From: Marinobacter sp. Arc7-DN-1
Lineage (GTDB): Bacteria > Pseudomonadota > Gammaproteobacteria > Pseudomonadales > Oleiphilaceae
DNA: 64,000 nucleotides
Reading direction: 5' to 3'
Assembly: GCF_003441595.1 (NCBI RefSeq)
Contig: NZ_CP031848.1
Span: forward strand, 2,542,001-2,606,000
Made by a program: the position numbers and the translations under genes. Positions 26,083 through 35,941 of this stretch are shown here, piece by piece; the stretch's first letter is position 1, and every line of letters begins with the position of its first letter. The notes under the pieces are model-generated. The model made no database searches. It saw nothing but the letters and a program-made list of their open reading frames with translations, and was not told the origin of the DNA.

Positions 26083-26308
26083 TCCCCGATGTTTCGCCCC
26101 TGAAGGCGCCATGGACACACTGTCACCAGCGTTTGGATTTTCATGATGTACGAAAAATAGTCATAAGGGGACTTCAAGTCGAGGGCCAAATGTCATTACC
26201 GGTAAAATCAGCGGGGTTCCTGTCCCTCTCCGCCCGCCAGCGAGCAGTTGTCGCTCTCGTCCTTAGCTGATCTAATCCCGGAATCCAGTCATTCCGAAGG
26301 AGCCGAGC

Positions 26309-26779
26309 ATGACGCCGGGCATCAACGCCGCACGCAAGGCCAACGTGGCCCATTCCATTCACGAGTATGACCATGATCCGTCCAGCGAGAGCTACGGCAC
26401 GGAAGCAGCCGAGAAAATGGCCGTTGATTCCGCCCGGGTGTTCAAGACACTGGTGGTCGCCATTGATGGCAAGGAGCTTGCTGTCGGCGTGGTTCCGGTG
26501 ACCACCATGCTGAACATGAAGCTGATTGCCCGGGCAGCCCGCGGCAAAAAGGCCGCCATGGCCGACAAACAGTCTGTACAGCGCAGCACCGGTTACGTAT
26601 TGGGCGGAGTCAGCCCCCTGGGCCAGAAAAGAAAACTCAAAACCTTTATTGATGCGTCCGCCCGGAATTTCAAAACCATTTTTGTCAGCGCAGGCCGCCG
26701 GGGTCTGGAAATCGAACTGGCACCGGGCGACCTGGCCCGGCTGACCGGAGGCACCTTTGCCCCGTTGCATCAGGAGTAA
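26309..26779 (+). CDS. ybaK: Cys-tRNA(Pro)/Cys-tRNA(Cys) deacylase
   Basis: 156 residues, the full YbaK/EbsC editing domain: YGTEAAEKMAVDSARVFKTL near the N-terminus, the conserved central Lys, and GGVSPLGQK in the core, as in YbaK. It hydrolyses Cys-tRNA(Pro) misacylated by prolyl-tRNA synthetase. Start at 26309 gives the usual length of about 156-160. Monocistronic. Confidence 0.94.
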   Translation: MTPGINAARKANVAHSIHEYDHDPSSESYGTEAAEKMAVDSARVFKTLVVAIDGKELAVGVVPVTTMLNMKLIARAARGKKAAMADKQSVQRSTGYVLGGVSPLGQKRKLKTFIDASARNFKTIFVSAGRRGLEIELAPGDLARLTGGTFAPLHQE

Positions 26780-26899
26780 GCGATGAATCACGCCACGGGG
26801 TGGTTGCCATCGACGATGCATGGAGGGCAATTCTCTTCAGCGTGCTGCTGGTATTCGCCGAATGTTCATTTTGCCGCTGGTTATCGGCTCCACCGGCAT

Positions 26900-26935
26900 A
26901 AAAAAGCCCGTAAGACCAACACAGTCTAACGGGCT
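26900..26935 (-). terminator. Terminator of icd
   Basis: AGCCCGTTAGA / TCTTACGGGCT stem (one mismatch) followed by six T's on the minus strand, 32 bases after the icd stop. Confidence 0.85.
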
Positions 26936-26967
26936 CCCGACGGAGGGCCGGGCGTGATTCCGTATCC

Positions 26968-29211
26968 TTATTTCACAGACGCTCGCGCATCGGCAAGGAT
27001 CTTGTTGAAGGTTTCGCTCGGCTGCATCACCTTGCAAACCTCCTCCGTCGGCGGATGGTAGTAACCACCGAGATCAGCCGGATGGCCCTGGATCACACTC
27101 ATTTCCTCAAGGATCTTGTCTTTGTTCTCTTCCAGCTGTGTGGACAGCTTACCGAAGAACTCCTTCAGCTCCTTGTCCTCGTCCTGGTTGGCCAACTCTT
27201 CCGCCCAGTAACGAGCGAGGTGGAAGTGGGAACCACGGTTATCCAGCTCACCGGTAACACGGGACGGCGACTGGTTGTTCTCCAGCAGGCGCTCGGTGGC
27301 CTTGTCCAGGGTCTGGCCCAGCAGGCAGGCGCGATCGTTCTTCTGTTTCTCGCCCAGCTCGTCCAGGGATACCGCGATGGCCAGGAACTCACCCAGGGAG
27401 TCCCAGCGCAGGTGGTTTTCCTGCAGCAATTGCTGTACGTGCTTGGGCGCGGAACCGCCGGCGCCGGTCTCGTAAAGGCCTCCACCGTTCAGCAGCGGAA
27501 CAATGGACAGCATCTTGGCACTGGTGCCGAGCTCCAGGATCGGGAACAGGTCGGTGAGGTAGTCACGCAGTACGTTGCCGGTCACGGAGATGGTATCCAG
27601 TCCGCGGATCAGGCGTTCCATGGTCCAGCGGATGGCGCGAACCGGCGACATGATGTGAATCTCGAGGCCTTCGGTGTCGTGCTCTTTCAGGTAAGTCTCG
27701 ACTTTCCTGATCAACTGGGCATCATGGGCACGCTCATCATCCAGCCAGAACACGGCCGGCATGCCGGTTGCACGGGCGCGGTTGACGGCCAGCTTGACCC
27801 AGTCCCGGATCGGCAGGTCCTTGGTCTGACAGGCGCGCCAGATATCACCCTGCTCAACGTTGTGCTCGGTCAGTACGGTGCCGTCTTCGGTCACGACACG
27901 GACAATGCCGTCTTCCCTGATTTCGAAGGTTTTGTCGTGGGAACCATACTCTTCCGCCTTCTGGGCCATCAGGCCGACGTTCGGCACCGTCCCCATGGTG
28001 GTGGGATCAAAGGCACCGTGGGTCTTACAGAAGTTGATCACTTCCTGGTAGATGGTGGCGTAGGTGGACTCGGGCATCACCGCCTTGGTGTCCTTGAGCT
28101 TGTTATCCCGGGCCCACATCTTGCCTGAGTTACGGATCATCGCCGGCATGGAGGCATCGACGATCACATCACTGGGCACGTGCAGGTTGGTGATGCCCTT
28201 GACGGAATCGACCATGGCAATTTCCGGACGGTGCTCGTAGCACGCATGCAGGTCTTCCTGGATCTGCTCCTGCTTGGATTCCGGCAGCTGCTTGATCTTC
28301 TCGACCACGCTGGAAAGCCCGTTGTTCGGGTTAACGCCGATTTCGTCGAACAGGTCGCCGTACTTATCGAACAGGTCCTTGTAGAAAACCTTCACCGCGT
28401 GACCAAACACGATCGGGTGGGAGATTTTCATCATGGTGGCTTTCACATGCAGGGAGAACATGACGCCGGTCTTTTCGCAGTCTTCGATGGCATCTTCGAA
28501 GAACTTCACCAGGGCCTTCTTGCTCATGAACATGCCGTCCAGCACTTCGCCTTCCTGCAGCGGCAGGTCAGACTTCAGAACGGTCTGTTCGCCCTTCTTG
28601 TTCTCGAACACAATGCGCGCGTTGGTGGCCTTGTCCAGGGTCACCGACTGTTCACTGGAGTAGAAATCGCCACCGCGCATGTGTGACACGTGGGTACGGG
28701 AAGCAGGACTCCATTCGCCCATGGAGTGCGGGTACTTGCGGGCAAACGCCTTGACCGCGGCCGGAGCCCGGCGATCAGAGTTACCTTCACGCAGCACCGG
28801 GTTTACCGCACTGCCGAGGACTTTGGCATAGCGGGACTGGATTTCCTTCTCTTCGTCAGTCTCGGGGTGTTCCTTGTACTCGGGAACCTTGTAACCCTGT
28901 TCATTCAGCTCCTTGATAGCCGCACGCAGCTGCGGGATGGAGGCTGAGATGTTCGGCAGCTTGATGATGTTGGCGTCGGGGTCTTTGGTGTAGTCGCCCA
29001 GTTCGGCCAGGGCATCCGGAACCCGCTGATCTTCTTCCAGATAATCCGGGAAGGTCGCCAGAATACGCGCCGCGAGAGAGATGTCGCTGGTTTCAAACTC
29101 GATACCAGCCGGCTTGGCGTAGGTTTCCAGGATCGGAAGAAGTGACCGTGTCGCGAGGGCGGGCGCCTCGTCGGTCAGTGTGTAGACAATCTTGGCTTTG
29201 GATGATGTCAT
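26968..29211 (-). CDS. icd: Monomeric NADP-dependent isocitrate dehydrogenase
   Basis: 747 residues from ATG 29211, set by TGAGGA upstream and the family start [17 protein letters not shown]. This is the large monomeric IDH (about 740 residues, IDH-II type), unrelated in length to the 415-residue dimeric enzyme. It oxidises isocitrate to 2-oxoglutarate in the TCA cycle. Characteristic stretches include [12 protein letters not shown] and [14 protein letters not shown] near the N-terminus and WLDDERAHD in the middle. A TATACT -10-like hexamer lies upstream (plus-strand 29358-29363), and the 240 bases 29212-29452 hold nothing else recognisable. Confidence 0.97.
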   Translation of the reverse strand: MTSSKAKIVYTLTDEAPALATRSLLPILETYAKPAGIEFETSDISLAARILATFPDYLEEDQRVPDALAELGDYTKDPDANIIKLPNISASIPQLRAAIKELNEQGYKVPEYKEHPETDEEKEIQSRYAKVLGSAVNPVLREGNSDRRAPAAVKAFARKYPHSMGEWSPASRTHVSHMRGGDFYSSEQSVTLDKATNARIVFENKKGEQTVLKSDLPLQEGEVLDGMFMSKKALVKFFEDAIEDCEKTGVMFSLHVKATMMKISHPIVFGHAVKVFYKDLFDKYGDLFDEIGVNPNNGLSSVVEKIKQLPESKQEQIQEDLHACYEHRPEIAMVDSVKGITNLHVPSDVIVDASMPAMIRNSGKMWARDNKLKDTKAVMPESTYATIYQEVINFCKTHGAFDPTTMGTVPNVGLMAQKAEEYGSHDKTFEIREDGIVRVVTEDGTVLTEHNVEQGDIWRACQTKDLPIRDWVKLAVNRARATGMPAVFWLDDERAHDAQLIRKVETYLKEHDTEGLEIHIMSPVRAIRWTMERLIRGLDTISVTGNVLRDYLTDLFPILELGTSAKMLSIVPLLNGGGLYETGAGGSAPKHVQQLLQENHLRWDSLGEFLAIAVSLDELGEKQKNDRACLLGQTLDKATERLLENNQSPSRVTGELDNRGSHFHLARYWAEELANQDEDKELKEFFGKLSTQLEENKDKILEEMSVIQGHPADLGGYYHPPTEEVCKVMQPSETFNKILADARASVK

Positions 29212-29452
29212 TTTCGTCCTCAGGCTATTGGGTGGGTTCAGGACGGTCACGGCGGGGTCAGGCGTCTTTTGAACGTCCGACCTGGGCAATGACTGATTAG
29301 GAACTTTTGATAGACTGACTAAGATACCATTTTTTCGTAAATTTTGGTTACGATCTTAGTATAAGAACAGACTAAAAATGCCTGATCTTCGATTACAAGA
29401 CGATGAAATGGCGGGAATTTACGAAACTTTCTAACATTGCCTTGGAGTAGAC

Positions 29453-29562
29453 GCGGGGCGGGTAAAGCCTCCCAAAACACGCTCCTTGCGGCACATCCCT
29501 GTGGCGCTTGGGCTCCGCCATCCATGGCTCCGCACAGTTTTGGGAGGCTCCACCCGCCCCGC
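29453..29562. repeat. Large hairpin repeat with conserved loop, copy 1
   Basis: Arms 29453-29478 and 29537-29562 are complementary at 24 of 26 positions; the 58-base loop, read on the minus strand, begins TGTGCGGAGCCATGGATGG and continues GCGGAGCC. The copy at 54728-54830 has nearly the same loop but completely different arms. It lies between aacS (3' side) and icd (5' side). No coding frame and no terminal T run. Confidence 0.85.
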
Positions 29563-29637
29563 TGTTGGGCTATTCAGGTGAGTTCCGCAGGAAGAATCTC
29601 GCCCGTTTTCAGCGACTTATTGTCAACAAAACCAGCC

Positions 29638-31626
29638 TTATTCCGGCAACAACCCGACCGCAGCCAACCGCTCCCGAATATGGTCCAGGGCCTCGGGATT
29701 CCCAAGAGCATCCCGGTTGTCCGCCTTTTTCGAGCCGTTGATCAACCGCGCCACCGCCAGTTCCACCTTCTTGCCGCTGCGGGTGTACGGAATGTCATTC
29801 ACCTGCACGATGTGCCTGGGCACGTGGCGTGGGCTGGCGCCTTCGCGGATCCGGCTCTTGAGCTGTTTCAGCAGGTCGTCGGTGATGGCCTGGTCTTCGG
29901 CAGGGACCACCAGCAGGACCACTTCCACATCGCCTTCGATCTGGCGGCCAACCACCAGGCTGTCTTTGACTTCGGCCACGGTCTCTACCTGACGGTAGAT
30001 TTCCGCGGTGCCGATGCGGACGCCGCCGGGGTTAAGGGTGGCGTCGGAGCGGCCGTAAATGATGGCGCCGCCGTGTTCGGTGAATTCGATGAAGTCACCG
30101 TGGGCCCAGACACCGGGAAAGGTATTGAAGTAGGCGTCGCGGTAGCGTTCGCCCTCTGGGTCCTGCCAGAAGCACACCGGCATGGACGGCAGTGGCTGGC
30201 GGCAGACCAGCTCACCGCGGCCGTCGCTGACCGGCTTGCCGTCATCGCCATAGGCAACGGCATCCACCCCGAGGAAGCGACACTGGATCTCACCGCGGCG
30301 CACCGGCAGCAGCGGGGTAGAACCCACGAAGCAGCCACAGATGTCGGTACCGCCGGCGATGGAGCCGAGCAGCGCATCGGGGGCGCCATCGGTGTACATC
30401 CAGTCGTAATCTTCCGGCAGCAGCGGGGAGCCGGTGGAGAACACGACCCGCAGCTTGCTCTGGTCCAGGGTTTTCGCGGGCTGGAGCTCGGCCTTGCGGC
30501 AGCCGGCGATGAACCGGGCACTGGTGCCGAAGTGAGTGACCTTCTCCTCCGCCACGGTGTCCCAGAGGAAGCTGAGGCTCGGATAACCCGGGGAGCCGTC
30601 GACGGTAATCACCGCCGCGCCGGTCATCAGGGCGGAGGCCTGCCAGTTCCACATCATCCAGCCGCACGTGGTGAAGTAGAGGAACCGGTCCTCCGGGCCC
30701 ACATCGCCGTGCAGCATCAGTTCCTTGGCATGATTCACCAGCAGGCCGGCGTTGCCATGGACGATGCACTTGGGTTTACCAGTGGTGCCGGAGGAGTACA
30801 GGATATAAACGGGATGGTCCGGTGGCAGCGGGGTGAACGAGGGCGGCTTGCCAGCACCGAAGGTCAGAGCGTCTTCCCAGGTGGTAACCAGGTCACCCGA
30901 AACAGGCGCTTCGTCCGGCAGTTGCTGGACACTGACGACGGTTTTAAGCGTCGGCAAGCCGTTGACCAGCCCGGCAAAGTCCTGCTGGCGGGCAAAGACC
31001 TTGCCGCCATAGCCGTAGCCGTTCACCACGATCAGTGCGGCGGGTTCAATCTGGCCAAACCGGTCGAGAATAGCACCCACGCCGAAATCGGGCGAGGCGG
31101 AACTCCACACCGCACCAAGGCTGGTAGCGGCCAGCATGCCGACCATGGCTTCATAACCGTTGGTCACGACACCCGCGACGCGATCCCCCTGGCGGATACC
31201 CCTGCTTCGCAGGAAGGCCTCCAGGGCGCCGGCGTCTGCCTTGAGCCGGGCATAACTGCGGCGCAGCACCGGCCGGGTTTCGCAATAGGCCACCACGGCC
31301 TCGCGGTCCGCATGCTCACCATCCGCCAGCCGGAGCAGGTTGGCGGCGAAGTTGAGTTTCATGCCCGGGAACCACTGGGCACCGGGCATATCGCGCTTGC
31401 CCAAGACCTGGTTAGCCGGGGTATCGCACACCAGGCCGCAGTAATCCCATACCTTCTGCCAGAAGGTATCCAGCTCATCAATCGACCACTGATGCAGGGC
31501 ATGGTAATCCTCGAAAGGGCCGAAGCCCTGCTGCTCCAGCCAGGCCTTGAACTGGCCCATGCGGGAATTTTTCAGGGTGTCTTCCGAGGGAGACCAGACT
31601 ACCGGTGATTGCTCTGTGTGACTCAT
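29638..31626 (-). CDS. Acetoacetyl-CoA synthetase
   Basis: 662 residues, the usual length of acetoacetate-CoA ligase. Adenylate-forming enzyme motifs: P-loop YSSGTTGKPKCIVHG (about 268-282), GGTDICGCF, YGRSDATLNPGGVRIG and catalytic Lys in TRSGKKVE near the C-terminus. The GWMMWNW stretch is typical of the acetoacetyl-CoA branch rather than acetyl-CoA synthetase. It activates acetoacetate made by the neighbouring dehydrogenase. Last gene of the five-gene 3-hydroxybutyrate operon, 16 bases after bdhA. Confidence 0.94.
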   Translation of the reverse strand: MSHTEQSPVVWSPSEDTLKNSRMGQFKAWLEQQGFGPFEDYHALHQWSIDELDTFWQKVWDYCGLVCDTPANQVLGKRDMPGAQWFPGMKLNFAANLLRLADGEHADREAVVAYCETRPVLRRSYARLKADAGALEAFLRSRGIRQGDRVAGVVTNGYEAMVGMLAATSLGAVWSSASPDFGVGAILDRFGQIEPAALIVVNGYGYGGKVFARQQDFAGLVNGLPTLKTVVSVQQLPDEAPVSGDLVTTWEDALTFGAGKPPSFTPLPPDHPVYILYSSGTTGKPKCIVHGNAGLLVNHAKELMLHGDVGPEDRFLYFTTCGWMMWNWQASALMTGAAVITVDGSPGYPSLSFLWDTVAEEKVTHFGTSARFIAGCRKAELQPAKTLDQSKLRVVFSTGSPLLPEDYDWMYTDGAPDALLGSIAGGTDICGCFVGSTPLLPVRRGEIQCRFLGVDAVAYGDDGKPVSDGRGELVCRQPLPSMPVCFWQDPEGERYRDAYFNTFPGVWAHGDFIEFTEHGGAIIYGRSDATLNPGGVRIGTAEIYRQVETVAEVKDSLVVGRQIEGDVEVVLLVVPAEDQAITDDLLKQLKSRIREGASPRHVPRHIVQVNDIPYTRSGKKVELAVARLINGSKKADNRDALGNPEALDHIRERLAAVGLLPE

Positions 31627-31642
31627 CCGTCTCTCCTGTTAC

Positions 31643-32422
31643 TCACTGCATGTGCCAGCCATGGCTGACCACGATGGATTGGCCGGTCAGCGCCGCGGAC
31701 GGGAAGGCCGCCAGGTGCACGGCCAGTTCAGACACGTCCTCCAGCGTGGTGAACTCTCCGTCCACCGTATTTTTCAGCATCACCTTGCTGATGACCTCTT
31801 CCTCGGAAATGCCCAGTTCCTTTGCCTGTTCGGGAATCTGTTTGTCCACCAGTGGTGTGCGGACAAATCCGGGGCAGATGATATTGCTGCGTACCCCGTG
31901 TTCCGCGCCTTCCTTCGCAACCGCCCGGCACAGGCCCAGCATGCCGTGCTTGGCGGCGACATAGGGTGACTTCAGTGGAGACGCCTCCAGGGAATGCACC
32001 GAACCCATGTAGAGCATGGTACCACCGCCATTGGCGTACATCTGGTTCAACGCAGCCCGGGTGACCAGAAAGGCACCGTCAAGGTGCACGCTCATGACCT
32101 TCTGCCAATCGGAGAACGCCAGTTTGTGCACCGGGTCGATATGCTGGATGCCGGCGTTGGCCAGGGCGATATCCAGGCCGCCCCACTTTTCAACAATGGC
32201 GGCGACACCATCATCAACTGCCTTTTCATCGGTGACATCCATGGCCAGGGCCATGGCGGTGCCACCGGCCTTTTCGATGGCATCAACGGCTTCCCGGGCA
32301 CTCTCCAGGGTCAGGTCGGCAACCGCAACCCTGGCGCCCTCGCGGCCATAATGTTCGGCGATGGCCCGGCCGATGCCGCGGCCGGCACCGGTAATCAGGG
32401 CAATCCTGTTTTCCAGACGCAT
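31643..32422 (-). CDS. bdhA: 3-hydroxybutyrate dehydrogenase
   Basis: 259 residues from ATG 32422 (AAGGAGA upstream). SDR with TGAGRGIG (11-18), [10 protein letters not shown] typical of the BDH group, and catalytic Ser141, Tyr154 and Lys158. It oxidises D-3-hydroxybutyrate to acetoacetate with NAD+. Placement between the TRAP permease and acetoacetyl-CoA synthetase makes the assignment firm. Confidence 0.94.
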   Translation of the reverse strand: MRLENRIALITGAGRGIGRAIAEHYGREGARVAVADLTLESAREAVDAIEKAGGTAMALAMDVTDEKAVDDGVAAIVEKWGGLDIALANAGIQHIDPVHKLAFSDWQKVMSVHLDGAFLVTRAALNQMYANGGGTMLYMGSVHSLEASPLKSPYVAAKHGMLGLCRAVAKEGAEHGVRSNIICPGFVRTPLVDKQIPEQAKELGISEEEVISKVMLKNTVDGEFTTLEDVSELAVHLAAFPSAALTGQSIVVSHGWHMQ

Positions 32423-32435
32423 TGTTATTTTCTCC

Positions 32436-33800
32436 TTAATCGTAAGCCACGCTCGGCAACCAGGTCGCGATTTCCGGTACCAGGAACACGATAGCCAGGG
32501 CTGCCAGCTGAATAATGATGAACGGCACAACGCCACGATAGATATCCGTTACCTTGATCTCCGGCGGCGCCACACCCTTGATGTAGAACAGCGCGAAGCC
32601 CACCGGCGGGGTCAGGAACGACGTCTGCAGGCACATGGCAAACAGGATGGTGAACCACACCAGGTCAAAACCGAGCTGCTGTACTACCGGTGCCACCAGG
32701 GGCAGGATGATCAGGGTGATCTCGACCCAGTCCAGGAAGAAGCCGAGCAGGAAGACAGCAAACAGGATGGTGAGAACCACGCCATAGGGGCCGAAAGGCA
32801 GGCCCAGCAGGGCGTCCTCGATCACCTGGTCGCCACCCAGACCCCGCAGTACCACGGAGAACGCGGTTGCACCCAGGAAAATGGCAAAGATGAACGCCGC
32901 CGTGCGGGTTGTCTGCTGCATGGAGGAGTTGAGCACTTCCAGGTTCAGTCGGCCAGACATCAGGGCCAACAGCAGAGCGCCCAGTGCGCCGACACCGGAA
33001 GCCTCCGTTGGTGTCGCTATTCCGGCAAAGATGGAGCCCAGCACACCCAGAATCAACGCGGCCGTCGGTACAACGGCCTTCGCCACTTCCCAGACGATGC
33101 CCCATGTCACTTTCTCCGTACCCTCCGGCACCGGCGCAATGTGCGGTTGCAGCATGGGACGGATAATGGCGTAGGTCACGTACATGGCACCCAGCATCAG
33201 GCCGGGGAAGAACGCCCCCATGAATAGGTCGCCGACCGACGCTTCGGGAACCGCCAGCCGGTCAGCCATCAGCACCAGCATGATGGAAGGCGGAATCAGG
33301 ATACCCAGGGTCCCGGTGGCACAGGCCGTGCCCACGGCAAACCCCTTGTCGTACTTGTTCTCCATCATCACGGGCAGGGACAGCATGCCCAGCAGCACCA
33401 CGGACGCACCGATGATACCGGTGGTCGCTGCCAGCAGTACGCCGATGACAATCACTGTAACCGCATAACCTCCGCGAACGGCGCCAAACAGTTTTACCAT
33501 GCTGTTCATCAGCCGCTCAGCCACGCCAGACTGGTCAAGCATGATGCCCATGAAGATAAACATGGGCAGGGCGACAAGGGTCTCGCTGTTTACGACCTTC
33601 CATATCCGCTCAGGCACAAGCCCCATGGAGGAGGAATAGTCAAACCATAGATTGGCGCCAAAATTTTCGACCGCGATTACACCGATGACTGTCCAGATAA
33701 CCGCGGTGCCACCCAACACCCACGCAACCGGGTAACCGGTCATCAACAGCGCCCCGAACGTGAGGAACATGCCGATTACAAACAGGGTTTCAAGCTCCAT
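32436..33800 (-). CDS. dctM: TRAP transporter large permease (DctM)
   Basis: 454 residues, about 12 hydrophobic helices, with the DctM features: an early [15 protein letters not shown], the LFIFMG-type region ([11 protein letters not shown]), [15 protein letters not shown] and a C-terminal [18 protein letters not shown]. It is the ion-coupled translocation subunit. Its start overlaps the dctQ stop (TGATG). In this operon the substrate is most likely 3-hydroxybutyrate or a short oligomer; this is inferred from context. Confidence 0.95.
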   Translation of the reverse strand: MELETLFVIGMFLTFGALLMTGYPVAWVLGGTAVIWTVIGVIAVENFGANLWFDYSSSMGLVPERIWKVVNSETLVALPMFIFMGIMLDQSGVAERLMNSMVKLFGAVRGGYAVTVIVIGVLLAATTGIIGASVVLLGMLSLPVMMENKYDKGFAVGTACATGTLGILIPPSIMLVLMADRLAVPEASVGDLFMGAFFPGLMLGAMYVTYAIIRPMLQPHIAPVPEGTEKVTWGIVWEVAKAVVPTAALILGVLGSIFAGIATPTEASGVGALGALLLALMSGRLNLEVLNSSMQQTTRTAAFIFAIFLGATAFSVVLRGLGGDQVIEDALLGLPFGPYGVVLTILFAVFLLGFFLDWVEITLIILPLVAPVVQQLGFDLVWFTILFAMCLQTSFLTPPVGFALFYIKGVAPPEIKVTDIYRGVVPFIIIQLAALAIVFLVPEIATWLPSVAYD

Positions 33801-34438
33801 CAGGACGCATCCTCTTTCTTGTTATCCCCGGACTCGACCCGGATTGGCTTCGGAAAGCCGAAAAGCAGGGCAGTGACTTTCAGCAGACGGGACAGGGCAG
33901 CGATAATCAGCAGCACAAAAGACAGTGCCAGAACGCCCTTGAGAATCCAGCGATAAGGAAGGCCGGCGGGTGCCTGGCTGGTCTCGCCCTGTTGCCAGGA
34001 ACTGAAGGCGTAGGGGACCATTTCGTAAACCGCTAACACGAGAAACGGTAGCAACAGGAATACCAGGCCAAACAGTTCAATCCAGGCCTGGCCTTTGAGG
34101 GACAGGCGCTCATGGATCACATCCACCCTGACATGATCGTCGGTCACCAGGGTATAGCCCAGCCCCAATAACCAGCCTGCACCGGCCAGGTGCCACTGGA
34201 CTTCCTCCAGGGTTACCGACCCCGAGCCAAAGGCATAGCGACCGACCACGGCGTAGATGATTACGCCGGTAACCACAACCCAAAGCCAGGAGGCACTCTT
34301 GCCTATTGCAGAAATCACAGCGTCCATAACCTGGCTGAGCCAGGTTGTCGGAAACTCCGTGTGATGATGAATAAATTGACCGGCGTCCGACACCGATGCC
34401 CGCACACCAGACGGTGAGCCTTTATCAGACACTGCCAT
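33800..34438 (-). CDS. dctQ: TRAP transporter small permease (DctQ)
   Basis: 212 residues with four membrane helices and a hydrophilic N-terminus of about 40 residues; contains YAVVGRYAFGSGSVTLEEVQWHLAG in two parts typical of DctQ and the downstream DHVRVDVIHERL. It bridges the binding protein and DctM. 116 bases separate it from dctP, and that gap carries two hairpins. Confidence 0.93.
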   Translation of the reverse strand: MAVSDKGSPSGVRASVSDAGQFIHHHTEFPTTWLSQVMDAVISAIGKSASWLWVVVTGVIIYAVVGRYAFGSGSVTLEEVQWHLAGAGWLLGLGYTLVTDDHVRVDVIHERLSLKGQAWIELFGLVFLLLPFLVLAVYEMVPYAFSSWQQGETSQAPAGLPYRWILKGVLALSFVLLIIAALSRLLKVTALLFGFPKPIRVESGDNKKEDAS

Positions 34439-34477
34439 ACAACAGTTCCTCGTTCAGAAAGCATGCCGTGAAACAGG

Positions 34478-34534
34478 GATGGCCCCGCAGGGCCATCCAG
34501 ACTGGATCAGAGAACACCGGATTATCTTCCGGTG
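34478..34534 (-). other. Two intercistronic mRNA hairpins between dctP and dctQ
   Basis: GATGGCCC-CGCA-GGGCCATC (34478-34497, perfect 8-bp stem) and CACCGG-N8-CCGGTG (34515-34534) lie after dctP. Such hairpins usually stabilise the upstream message so that the periplasmic binding protein is made in excess over the permeases. The role is inferred from position. Confidence 0.6.
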
Positions 34535-34554
34535 CTCAGGGTCAGCCCCGAACC

Positions 34555-35607
34555 TTACAGGTCCGCCGGAACATAGGCGCGTGTATCCCAGATCTTGTAG
34601 GTTTCCATGAACTCCTGCTGGCTTTCGTACACACGCTTGAAGTCGGCATCCTTGGACGCTTCTTCCTCAAGCACTTCCTGAGTCACGTCTTTCAGCTTGA
34701 GCAGAACGTCGCGGGGAATCTGGTCGGCCTGAACGCCCTTGTCCTGGAACTCGGCCAGAACCTTGCCATTCTTGTACTCACCCTCGGCCAGGCCACGGGT
34801 GGTGGCAGCGGTACAGGAGGCCTCAACCAACGCCTTCTGCGCCTTTGTAGCCTTGTTCCACTCATCCTTGTTGATCAGCATGTACTGGGCAGTAAATTGC
34901 TGGTGCCAGCCCGGGAACAGGTTGTACTTGACCACCTGATCAAAACCAAGGATCTGGTCAATGGCAGGCATGGAGAATTCGGTCGCATCAATGGTGCCTT
35001 TCTCCAGCGCCTGGTATAGCTCGCCGCCGGGCATCATGGTCACGGAAGCGCCCAGCTTTTCGAGCACCTTGCCACCCAGACCGGCGAAGCGAATCTTCAG
35101 GCCCTTGTAGTCTTCCAGTGTCTTGATGGGCTTGGAATACCAACCGGCTGTTTCAGGCCCGATAATGCCGCACAGCTGCGCATACACATTGAAGCCCTTG
35201 TTGGCGTAGGTTTCCTGCAGCATTTCGTGGCCGCCCCCGTAGTAGTACCAGCCAATGTAGGCCGGCGGCTTCATGCCGAAGGGTACAGCAGCAAACAGCG
35301 GAATCGCAGGCACCTTACCCTGGTCGTAACCGATCCAGGTATAACCTGCCGAAACCTTGCCGTCGGATACAGACTGAAGAATGTCGAAAGGGGGAACCAG
35401 TTTTCCCGGCTCATAAACACGAACCTGGATACTGCCGTCAGACGCAGTGGTCAGGTTTTCGGCAACCCAGGCGGCGGGAGAGCCGAGACCGGGAAGGTTG
35501 GTCGCGAAGGCAACCGGCATTTTCCAGCGCAGTTCGTCTGCGAAAGCGGAACCTGTGGTAAGGGCGACCGCACCGGCCACACCGGCGAGAACCTTAAGAA
35601 GTTTCAT
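34555..35607 (-). CDS. dctP: TRAP transporter periplasmic binding protein (DctP)
   Basis: 350 residues from ATG 35607 (AGGAGAC upstream); a longer frame exists but the signal peptide MKLLKVLAGVAGAVALTTG fixes this start. Family features: the LKIRFAGLGGKVLEKLGASV stretch with the ligand-binding Arg, then MMPGGELYQALEKGTIDATE. First gene of the operon dctPQM-bdhA-aacS, preceded by a -24/-12 promoter and activator sites. Binds the imported acid, probably 3-hydroxybutyrate. Confidence 0.95.
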   Translation of the reverse strand: MKLLKVLAGVAGAVALTTGSAFADELRWKMPVAFATNLPGLGSPAAWVAENLTTASDGSIQVRVYEPGKLVPPFDILQSVSDGKVSAGYTWIGYDQGKVPAIPLFAAVPFGMKPPAYIGWYYYGGGHEMLQETYANKGFNVYAQLCGIIGPETAGWYSKPIKTLEDYKGLKIRFAGLGGKVLEKLGASVTMMPGGELYQALEKGTIDATEFSMPAIDQILGFDQVVKYNLFPGWHQQFTAQYMLINKDEWNKATKAQKALVEASCTAATTRGLAEGEYKNGKVLAEFQDKGVQADQIPRDVLLKLKDVTQEVLEEEASKDADFKRVYESQQEFMETYKIWDTRAYVPADL

Positions 35608-35780
35608 TGGCAAGTCTCCTAGCGTTGTTATTGTATCTGGCCTGGCGGCGTACAACCTGAAAGGCCTGGTCTGAGTATAGACAGAAATGCAGGAAAAGAC
35701 GGACAGGGCAAAGTCGGGAGTCCAACGGTTGGCGTCAGTCTTGTTCTCTGCATTGTTCTGACGTCCTGCCACCGGACAAA

Positions 35781-35796
35781 GGCAGGCATCATGCCA
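35781..35796 (-). promoter_or_regulatory. Sigma-54 (-24/-12) promoter of dctPQM-bdhA-aacS
   Basis: On the minus strand TGGCATGATGCCTGCC matches TGGCACG-N4-TTGC with GG and GC at the required 10-base separation. Predicted start near 35770, giving a leader of about 160 bases before dctP. The adjacent gene is a sigma-54 activator, which strongly supports this reading. Confidence 0.8.
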
Positions 35797-35860
35797 AAAA
35801 ATACTTTCCCTTTTATTTCATATACTTAAAAATATACAGAAGGCTCCAACAGAAACAAAT

Positions 35861-35941
35861 CGTCCGATAATCCAGACACATTTAGACATCAGTCGTAGGT
35901 GATTGTACGGACACCAGGACAATCGTCCGGATTTCAGGACA
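35861..35941. promoter_or_regulatory. Three activator-type dyads upstream of the dctP promoter
   Basis: CGTCC-N8-AGACA (35861-35878), TGTAC-N8-GGACA (35904-35921) and CGTCC-N8-GGACA (35924-35941). The last two are 20 bases apart, two helical turns, and the AT-rich stretch 35800-35850 between sites and promoter could be bent by IHF. The last site overlaps the activator gene's stop codon. Same dyad recurs before the hydrolase gene. Confidence 0.65.

Noticed and set aside
26174..26830. A 218-codon minus-strand frame over ybaK
   Set aside because: Antisense of a well-defined YbaK domain, with no start signal and no family similarity.
26783..26938. A 51-codon frame after ybaK
   Set aside because: It runs into the icd terminator, has no recognisable content and overlaps another equally poor frame.
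29437..31608. A 723-codon open frame on the plus strand opposite aacS
   Set aside because: It exists because the GC-rich codon pattern of aacS leaves no stops on the opposite strand. The protein has no recognisable domain and no ribosome site, while aacS is unmistakable.
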